Below are positions 7,312 to 11,844 of a stretch of DNA of 11,844 nucleotides, in pieces. A model generated the notes under the pieces. It saw nothing but the letters and a program-made list of their open reading frames with translations, did no database searches and was not told the DNA's origin. Position 1 is the first letter of the stretch. Every line of letters begins with the position of its first letter. Origin of the DNA: Deltaproteobacteria bacterium (lineage in GTDB: Bacteria; Desulfobacterota; DSM-4660; Desulfatiglandales; B25-G16); NCBI GenBank assembly GCA_020355145.1, contig CP070660.1, positions 1,088,715 through 1,100,558 of the forward strand. The letters are read 5' to 3'. The position numbers and the translations under genes were made by a program.

Positions 7312-7350
7312 TGGATAGGGGAGGCAAAGGGAGGGTAAAATTCCCCTTGC

Positions 7351-7380
7351 AATTACCGTAATAATATCGTAATTTAAATT
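7351..7380. repeat. Palindromes in the AT-rich mfd-parvulin gap
   Basis: ATTACCGTAAT (7352-7362) is a 5+1+5 palindrome. AATTAC (7351-7356) also pairs with GTAATT (7369-7374), and AATTTAAATT (7371-7380) is self-complementary. The GTAAT half-sites recur 11 bp apart, about one helical turn, as in some operators. AT-rich sequence follows (7380-7410) with only poor promoter boxes, so no promoter is called. Palindromes arise readily in AT-rich DNA. Confidence 0.25.
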
Positions 7381-7427
7381 AGTTAGACTATTTATTATAT
7401 AAATTTTTTTGTAGGACGGATACCATC

Positions 7428-8381
7428 ATGATGAGATATCTTATTTCTTCATTTCTTTGTCTCCTTCCCCTTCTCACCTTGCCAGCATGTTCCTCCAATA
7501 CAGTATCAAGTCAGGCTGTTGTTATTACAGTAGGAGATCGATCAATTACAGCAGGAGATATAGAGAGAATCGTGAACATTACCTCGTTGGAGAATGGGAT
7601 TCCTAAGAAGGTGTTATGGTCATCTATAAATAGTCTTGTAGACAGAATTGTGGATGACTCTCTTATATTAGAATATGGAAGGGATAAGAGTATTACATTA
7701 AGTGAGACTGAGTTGGAAAGGGCTATACAGGATATCGTCAAGGATTATCCAGACTCTACCTTTGAGGAAACACTCTTAGTCAAGTGTATAGACTATAATG
7801 AATGGAGGGAGAGATTCGGGGAACAACTTTTAATTAAAAAGATTGTCAAGGAGCAGACCGAGTCACTAATCCCTATCTCCTATCATGCTGTTAAATCTTA
7901 CTATCAGGAGAGGAAGGAGGATTTCTGGCATCCTCCAAGGGCGAGATTTATGCATATTGTTAGTAAAACGAGAAAGGAGGCTGATGCCTTGCTCGTCCGG
8001 CTTAGAGAGGGAGAAGACATGACTAAATTAGTAAAGGAGCAATCTATTTACTCTGGACCAGAGGGAGATTATGGTAAGAGATGGGTCACAAAGGATATGC
8101 TTCCGAGCTCCCTGTCTGATATAGTATTTTCGATCCGGGTTGATAAACTAAGTAATATTGTTAAAACACCATATGGCTTTCATATTATAAAAGTGCTAAA
8201 AAGGGAACCAAAGGGGAGAAAAGAGCTTTTGGAGGTAATGGGTGTGATAAAAGACAGGCTCTTTAGTGAGGCAATAGAAAGGCATTATACAGCATGGCTT
8301 GAACAACTGAGGAATAATTATCCTGTTAAGGTTAATTACACCTTATTAGATAAAGCGAGGTCTATTAATGAGGGCAATTAA
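7428..8381 (+). CDS. Lipoprotein parvulin-type peptidyl-prolyl isomerase (PrsA/PpiC-like)
   Basis: The 317-residue product starts with a lipoprotein signal: short hydrophobic stretch, then L18-P-A-C21, so C21 should be lipidated. The following Ser is not an inner-membrane retention signal, which suggests outer-membrane anchoring with the body in the periplasm. A SurA-like N-terminal chaperone region (about 30-150) precedes a single parvulin domain (about 168-258). Both conserved core histidines are present, H176 (ARFMHIV) and H252 (GFHIIKV), so isomerase activity is likely. The C-terminal helix (RHYTAWLEQLR) resembles the end of the next gene product, pointing to a tandem duplication. The role is folding of exported or outer-membrane proteins. 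Two ATGs stand in tandem (7428, 7431); AGGAC about 11 nt upstream is a modest ribosome site. It overlaps the next gene by 14 nt. Confidence 0.9.
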   Translation: MMRYLISSFLCLLPLLTLPACSSNTVSSQAVVITVGDRSITAGDIERIVNITSLENGIPKKVLWSSINSLVDRIVDDSLILEYGRDKSITLSETELERAIQDIVKDYPDSTFEETLLVKCIDYNEWRERFGEQLLIKKIVKEQTESLIPISYHAVKSYYQERKEDFWHPPRARFMHIVSKTRKEADALLVRLREGEDMTKLVKEQSIYSGPEGDYGKRWVTKDMLPSSLSDIVFSIRVDKLSNIVKTPYGFHIIKVLKREPKGRKELLEVMGVIKDRLFSEAIERHYTAWLEQLRNNYPVKVNYTLLDKARSINEGN

Positions 8382-9438
8382 CCCTATGACGTCATTGTTG
8401 ACCAGGGGAATACATTTTATTCCACTTAAGGTCTGCCCAAGGCGGATAAGATTGATCAAATTACGTAAGGGCTTTAAATCTATTGTCCCCATTATGCTAT
8501 TGCTTATCTTATTTATAGTAACTCCTGATCATCTCTGGGCCGAGATAGCCAACAGAATTGTAGCTATAGTCAATAGCGATATAATTACCCTCCATGAGCT
8601 CAATACCTCAATCAAAAGGTTAACCGGGTTGAGCACTGAGGCGTTGCAACTGAGGGACGAGAGAAATTTCTATGAAGTACGCAGGGCTGTTTTTGATAAC
8701 CTGATCAACGAAAAGATAACAGGTCAACAGATAATTAAATCTGGAATAAAGGTGACAACAAAGGATGTAGATGGGGCAATTGAGAAGGTAAAAAGGGAAA
8801 ACAATCTAACCCAGGAGGAGTTAATATATAGCCTGAAACAGGAGGGTATCACCCTAAAGGAGTATAGAGAGAGGATAAAAAGGGAGATTGAACGTTTTCG
8901 GTTGGTAAATTATGAGGTAAAATCAAGGATAGTTTTAACAGAAGAAGATATGAGAGATTACTATCAGAGGCATACCAGAGAATATAGGGAGGCACATAAG
9001 GTAAGGTTGGCCAGGATTTTCTTAAAGGTTAGAAATCCAGATGATAAGGAGGAGATTGATCAAGTAAAAAACTTAGGAAGGGGGATATTGGGGAGGCTTA
9101 AAGAAGGCCATGATTTTTTCAAGCTAGCCGGAATATATTCTCAGGGCCCCGCTGCTTTAGAGGGAGGGGACCTGGGCTGGATAAAGGTAAATCAGCTTGA
9201 ACCCGCGTTAAGAGAACAGATGGCTAAACTCTCTCCAGGGGAACATACTGATTTAAATCTTGCTCCATCTGGGTTCCAGATAATAAAGCTAATAGAAGAG
9301 GAAAAAGGGGAGATAAAGCCCTTTGAAAAGGTAAGGGATGCAATCTATTCCAAATTATTTAGGGAGAAAGTCGAAAAAAGATATGCTACATGGCTAAAAA
9401 GGCTCAGGGAGGAATCCTTTATCAAGGTCATGTTATAG
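8368..9438 (+). CDS. surA: SurA-like periplasmic chaperone with degenerate parvulin domain
   Basis: The 356-residue product has a SurA N-terminal domain (about 58-190: NRIVAIVNSDIITLHELN and long helices) and one parvulin domain (about 210-310), against two in E. coli SurA. The domain fold is recognisable (EGGDLGWIKV, LSPGEHTDL), but both core histidines are replaced: R216 in VRLARIFLKV and Q304 in SGFQIIKL. It may thus act mainly as a chaperone. The ATG at 8368 overlaps the preceding gene and has GAGG 7 nt upstream, but gives about 37 residues before the hydrophobic signal core. A TTG at 8452 would give a standard signal peptide (IKLRKGFK, then a hydrophobic core ending in LWA, with cleavage after A58). 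I keep 8368 as the first plausible start; the true start may be 8452. Confidence 0.87.
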   Translation: MRAINPMTSLLTRGIHFIPLKVCPRRIRLIKLRKGFKSIVPIMLLLILFIVTPDHLWAEIANRIVAIVNSDIITLHELNTSIKRLTGLSTEALQLRDERNFYEVRRAVFDNLINEKITGQQIIKSGIKVTTKDVDGAIEKVKRENNLTQEELIYSLKQEGITLKEYRERIKREIERFRLVNYEVKSRIVLTEEDMRDYYQRHTREYREAHKVRLARIFLKVRNPDDKEEIDQVKNLGRGILGRLKEGHDFFKLAGIYSQGPAALEGGDLGWIKVNQLEPALREQMAKLSPGEHTDLNLAPSGFQIIKLIEEEKGEIKPFEKVRDAIYSKLFREKVEKRYATWLKRLREESFIKVML

Positions 9439-9510
9439 CGAAGCTCCGCCTTCCCGGCCCGTACCCCGCCAAAGCGGGGGACGGGCAAACCGACGAGGCT
9501 TGAGGCTTCG
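9439..9510. repeat. Long GC-rich hairpin, REP/MITE-like
   Basis: Directly after the surA stop codon, GCCCGT-A-CCCCGC (9457-9469) pairs with GCGGGG-G-ACGGGC (9474-9486) around a CAAA loop: 12 bp with one mismatch. An outer pair CGAAGC (9439-9444) with GCTTCG (9505-9510) encloses it. No T-run follows, so it is not a standard intrinsic terminator, though it could stop or stabilise the surA transcript end. Its form suggests a dispersed repeat. Confidence 0.5.
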
Positions 9511-9530
9511 TCCTGCCTGAGGCCGGACTG

Positions 9531-9617
9531 GATATTGGATGCTGGATGAAAAACCACTGTACCGCCAAGGATCTCTTTTAATATCTATCCGGTATTCAGT
9601 ATCAAGCATCCAGTATC
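9531..9617. repeat. Imperfect 17-bp inverted repeat, MITE-like
   Basis: GATATTGGATGCTGGAT (9531-9547) matches the reverse complement of ATCAAGCATCCAGTATC (9601-9617) at 15 of 17 positions, with 53 bp between the arms. The right arm is also internally repetitive (GTATTCAGTATC and CCAGTATC). Such TGGATGCTGGAT-type repeats are common as small nonautonomous elements in some genomes, but I cannot check copy number here. Confidence 0.45.
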
Positions 9618-9713
9618 ATAAAAGCCCTGGCCCAGATCTGGCATGCAAGGACTTAATTTTATAGCTCCTGCATCATTAATATAAAGCGGCAATAGCCTTT
9701 TACAATCACGTCG

Positions 9714-9755
9714 CGCCAGGGCGGGCTTGACATTAATCCGCCCCAGGCGGATAAA
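9714..9755 (+). promoter_or_regulatory. Candidate rodZ promoter inside a hairpin
   Basis: TTGACA (9727-9732) and GATAAA (9750-9755) are 17 bp apart (six of six and four of six consensus matches). The -35 box lies in the loop of an inverted repeat: CGCC-A-GGGCGG (9714-9724) pairs with CCGCCC-CA-GGCG (9738-9749), and the right arm fills the spacer. The start point would be near 9762, giving rodZ a leader of about 135 nt. This may give rodZ its own transcription after the repeat-rich gap. Confidence 0.4.
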
Positions 9756-9791
9756 TGTTAAGGTCTTTGCTTATATAGACAGCTAGTGGCT

Positions 9792-9818
9792 ATTGTGTTC
9801 ATAGGGTTTTAACACAAT
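9792..9818. repeat. Perfect 8-bp inverted repeat in the rodZ leader
   Basis: ATTGTGTT (9792-9799) and AACACAAT (9811-9818) are perfectly complementary with an 11-base spacer (CATAGGGTTTT). The element lies downstream of the candidate promoter and about 80 nt before rodZ. It could be a hairpin in the leader RNA or an operator. No T-run follows, so it is not a terminator on the plus strand. Confidence 0.35.
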
Positions 9819-9884
9819 CCCCACAGGCGGACAAGAAAGGTAGCTTGATAAAACTTGACGTAAATTCTAAGATTCTAACTTATG

Positions 9885-9891
9885 AGGAGGG
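9885..9891 (+). promoter_or_regulatory. Strong ribosome binding site deciding the rodZ start
   Basis: AGGAGGG stands 6 nt before the in-frame GTG at 9897. An ATG at 9882 is in the same frame but has no ribosome site upstream, and this strong site would lie inside its coding sequence. The GTG is therefore the better start. Confidence 0.7.
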
Positions 9892-9896
9892 TTAAA

Positions 9897-10889
9897 GTGG
9901 GTGGATCTCATAACGATAAAAAGGCAGATGATATCCCAGAGGATAGTAGCCTGGGTGATCTTTTAAGAAGATCCAGGGAAGAGCGCCATATTGACTTAGA
10001 TGAGGCAGTCAGGGTGACAAGGATAAGGCGGCATAGCCTTGAGGCATTAGAAAATGAGGAATGGAGTAAGCTGCCTTCCGAGGTTTTTGTTAAAGGCTTC
10101 CTAAAATCCTATGCTGAATTTTTGGGATTGGATAAGGAAATGGTACTAAATTATTATGTGAGGAGCTCCCCTTTTCAAAGACATAAACCGCAAATGTTGG
10201 AGGAAATAAGTATACAACCCAGAAAAATGCACCTGATCATTATTATTACCTTTTTGGCATTGGCCCTCATTGCTGCTGGGATTTTTCTAAAGGGGAAGGA
10301 TATTTCAGTTATTGGGAAGGCCTTTCAGCATCTGGAGACCCAGAGCCTTGTAGAAAAAGAGGAAGATGTCGCAAAAAGGGAAGGCTATAGAGTGCAGGAT
10401 GACAAAGAGAGGGAAGCCATTTTCTTAGCCGATGAACCCCTGGTAGAGAAGGCAGAGGAAGTAGCCTCAACACCGAAATCCATTGAGGATACCTTAGTGC
10501 CTGAACAGCCAACTATTACAGAAGAGACAAAAGAGGTGGTAGAGAAAGAAGAGAAAACCGCCCTAAAATCGGAGTCAACTGAATATACTACCATCCCTGA
10601 AGAGCCAACTATTCCAGAAGAGACAAGTGATGAAAGTCCCCTGTCGCCAAGATTTATTCTTTCGGCCAATGTAAATAGCCTGACCTGGATTGCCGTATAT
10701 ATCGATGATGAGCCGGTTAAGGAGTACCTTTTGCAGCCGGGGGATAAAATGAGGTGGGAAGCTGATAAGGGCTTTGACATCCTGGTAGGTAATGCAGGTG
10801 GGATTGAATTTTTCCTGAATGGAAAGGAGGTTGGTCACCTGGGCCTTGAAGGAAGGGTAGTAAGGTTGAAGCTTCCAGAAGGGACATAA
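9897..10889 (+). CDS. rodZ: RodZ-like cell-shape protein (HTH, membrane helix, DUF4115)
   Basis: From the GTG the product is 330 residues. It has the RodZ layout: a cytoplasmic Xre/Cro-type helix-turn-helix domain (about 17-85, with LGDLLRRSREERHIDLDEAV and SEVFVKGFLKSYAEFLGL), a basic segment, one membrane helix (about 112-132, HLIIIITFLALALIAAGIFL), a long acidic Glu/Pro/Thr-rich periplasmic linker (about 150-250), and a C-terminal DUF4115 beta domain (about 253-328, with LTWIAVYIDDEPVKEYLLQPGD). RodZ links MreB filaments to the wall-building complex; the HTH binds MreB rather than chiefly DNA. The linker carries a 96-bp tandem duplication. An alternative ATG at 9882 adds five residues but lacks a ribosome site. 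It is preceded by a 443-bp repeat-rich gap and followed by tyrS after 55 nt. mreB is not in view. Confidence 0.88.
   Translation: MGGSHNDKKADDIPEDSSLGDLLRRSREERHIDLDEAVRVTRIRRHSLEALENEEWSKLPSEVFVKGFLKSYAEFLGLDKEMVLNYYVRSSPFQRHKPQMLEEISIQPRKMHLIIIITFLALALIAAGIFLKGKDISVIGKAFQHLETQSLVEKEEDVAKREGYRVQDDKEREAIFLADEPLVEKAEEVASTPKSIEDTLVPEQPTITEETKEVVEKEEKTALKSESTEYTTIPEEPTIPEETSDESPLSPRFILSANVNSLTWIAVYIDDEPVKEYLLQPGDKMRWEADKGFDILVGNAGGIEFFLNGKEVGHLGLEGRVVRLKLPEGT
10441..10626 (+). repeat. 96-bp tandem duplication inside rodZ
   Basis: Segments 10441-10530 and 10537-10626 are related at a 96-bp offset. TGGTAGAGAA matches exactly at both left ends (10441, 10537), and 10500-10530 matches 10596-10626 at 29 of 31 bases; the middle has diverged. 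The encoded units both begin VEK and end in PTI-x-EET with a 32-residue period. The repeat length keeps the frame and lengthens the flexible periplasmic linker. Confidence 0.75.
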
Positions 10890-10895
10890 GGGATG

Positions 10896-10901
10896 TATAA
10901 T
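10896..10901 (+). promoter_or_regulatory. Candidate -10 box for tyrS
   Basis: A perfect TATAAT lies just after the rodZ stop codon, about 44 nt before the tyrS start, and would give a leader of roughly 37 nt. No good -35 box exists at 16-18 bp (TTCCAG at 17 bp matches poorly). It may be a weak internal promoter or chance. Confidence 0.3.
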
Positions 10902-10944
10902 ACCAAGGATCAAGGCTGATAATTACTACTTGGAGTGAGATTAA

Positions 10945-11844
10945 TTGAAAAGTGTATATAATATATTTAAGGAAAGAGGCTTTATCGAACAGGTAACTGA
11001 TGAAGATATGGCTAGGGAGCTTTTGGCCAGACCAATTACCTGTTATATTGGCTTTGACCCGACAGCAAGAAGCCTCCATGTTGGTAGCCTGCTTCCCATT
11101 ATGTCCCTTGCACACATGCAGAGGGAGGGTCATAGGCCAATAGTTGTAATTGGGGGTGGAACGGCCCTTGTGGGCGATCCCAGTGGTAGGGATGAGATTA
11201 GACCTGTCATGACGAAGGAGGAGATTGACAGCAATGCGAGGGGAATTAAGCGACAGCTGTCCCAGTTTATTGATTTCACTGATGGGAAGGCTGTTATGCT
11301 TAATAATGCTGACTGGCTGGTCCCCTTAAGATACATAGACTTTTTAAGGGATATAGGCAGACATTTCAGTGTAAACCGGATGCTGGCGGCCGAAACCTAT
11401 CGCCAGAGACTGGAATCTGGTCTCAGCTTTTTAGAATTCAATTATATGCTCCTTCAGGCCTATGATTTCTGGTACCTTTTTAAAAACTGGAACTGCCTCC
11501 TGCAGATGGGGGGAAACGATCAGTGGGGGAATATCTTAGCCGGTGCTGACCTGACTAGAAGAATTGAGGGGAAGGCTATCCATGGTATGACCTTTCCCTT
11601 GATAACGACCGCTGATGGTTCCAAAATGGGCAAGACAAACAGAGGTGCCATATGGCTTGATCATGAATTGACATCTCCTTACGAATATTACCAATATTGG
11701 GTTAATATAGATGATAGGGATGTGAAGAGATTTCTTTCATATTTTACCTTCCTTCCCATGCATAAGATTAAAGAGCTTTCCCGGCTAAAAGGGGAGGATT
11801 TACGTAAATCCAAAGATGTTCTGGCCTATGAGGCCACAAAGATA
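10945..11844 (+). CDS. tyrS: Tyrosyl-tRNA synthetase, N-terminal 300 residues (cut by window end)
   Basis: TyrS attaches tyrosine to tRNA-Tyr in the cytoplasm. The frame opens with TTG at 10945, preceded by GGAG (10932-10935) at 9 nt, and reads MKSVYNIFKERGFIEQVTDE. Class I signatures are in place: YIGFDPTARSLHVGS (34-48; H45-V-G-S48 as the HIGH-type motif), QMGGNDQWGN (187-196, tyrosine and ATP pocket) and KMGKT (227-231) as the KMSKS-type loop. The 300 codons end in frame at the window edge. The missing part would be the rest of the anticodon-binding region and the C-terminal S4-like domain, about 100-130 residues by family norm. It starts 55 nt after rodZ and may share its transcript or use the TATAAT at 10896. 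No T-box-like leader is visible in the short gap. Confidence 0.96.
   Translation, partial: MKSVYNIFKERGFIEQVTDEDMARELLARPITCYIGFDPTARSLHVGSLLPIMSLAHMQREGHRPIVVIGGGTALVGDPSGRDEIRPVMTKEEIDSNARGIKRQLSQFIDFTDGKAVMLNNADWLVPLRYIDFLRDIGRHFSVNRMLAAETYRQRLESGLSFLEFNYMLLQAYDFWYLFKNWNCLLQMGGNDQWGNILAGADLTRRIEGKAIHGMTFPLITTADGSKMGKTNRGAIWLDHELTSPYEYYQYWVNIDDRDVKRFLSYFTFLPMHKIKELSRLKGEDLRKSKDVLAYEATKI

Larger units (their letters stand above)
9439..9881. other. Repeat-rich gap between surA and rodZ
   Basis: This 443-base stretch has no supported gene. It contains four inverted repeats in a row: the GC-rich hairpin at 9439-9510, the 17-bp imperfect repeat at 9531-9617, a hairpin at 9714-9749 carrying a possible promoter, and an 8-bp perfect repeat at 9792-9818. 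The string CAGGCGGA occurs at 9744 and again at 9824. The make-up suggests insertion of small dispersed repeats between two parts of an otherwise tightly packed gene block. Confidence 0.5.

Noticed and set aside
7327..7348. AAGGG...CCCTT hairpin after mfd as a terminator
   Set aside because: Only 5 bp with a long loop and no T-run after it; the gene order suggests readthrough into the parvulin genes.
9855..9881. TTGACG / TAACTT as a rodZ promoter
   Set aside because: The spacer is only 15 bp and the start point would fall inside the AGGAGGG ribosome site, removing it from the message.
10385..10780. Ser-rich 131-residue minus-strand frame within rodZ
   Set aside because: It is the antisense shadow of the acidic Glu/Thr-rich linker of rodZ, with no ribosome site or known domain.
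1..11844. CRISPR arrays, tRNA or rRNA genes, and transposase genes
   Set aside because: No regularly spaced repeats, tRNA arms or transposase-like proteins were seen on either strand.

Overview
The window looks like chromosomal DNA from a Gram-negative, probably anaerobic bacterium, most likely a Desulfobacterota-type (former deltaproteobacterial) lineage. That is inferred from the order mfd, lipoprotein parvulin, SurA-like parvulin, rodZ, tyrS on the right, and from a corrinoid/URO-D methyltransferase module, typical of anaerobic one-carbon metabolism, on the left. Arg AGG/AGA codons are frequent in the right-hand genes. Taxonomy cannot be fixed from the sequence alone.

Left, 1-558: no convincing gene. 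It holds a strongly base-paired element (core 77-170: a 15-bp closing helix with one bulge around two inner hairpins) that could be a structured RNA or a mobile-repeat relic, plus smaller hairpins. From 3486 down to 559 on the minus strand is a compact operon: a DxHxxG corrinoid protein, a URO-D/MtaA-type methyltransferase 14 nt downstream, and an enolase-superfamily (mandelate racemase-like) enzyme 82 nt further on. A near-consensus promoter (TTGACA, 17 bp, TATATT) drives it. The first two genes suggest methyl transfer to or from a cobamide; the third suggests the substrate is an organic acid or acid sugar. No activase, second methyltransferase or transporter is present.

Centre, 3487-3834: a divergent control region. 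It carries the minus-strand promoter, a plus-strand promoter (TTGACC, 17 bp, TATATT) for mfd, a pair of direct repeats, and a 17-bp palindrome touching the mfd ribosome binding site.

Right, 3835-11844, all plus strand: mfd (transcription-repair coupling factor), a lipoprotein parvulin isomerase with both catalytic-core histidines, an overlapping SurA-like parvulin that lacks both, a 443-bp repeat-rich gap with a possible promoter, rodZ (cell-shape protein with HTH, one membrane helix and a C-terminal DUF4115 domain), and the first 300 codons of tyrS, cut by the window end. This half joins DNA repair, envelope protein folding, cell shape and translation. The two parvulins probably act together on exported proteins.

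The observations most worth follow-up are the three-gene corrinoid/URO-D/enolase operon, the structured element at 77-170, the palindrome at the mfd start, and the active/inactive parvulin pair. Nothing here proves a wholly new system.
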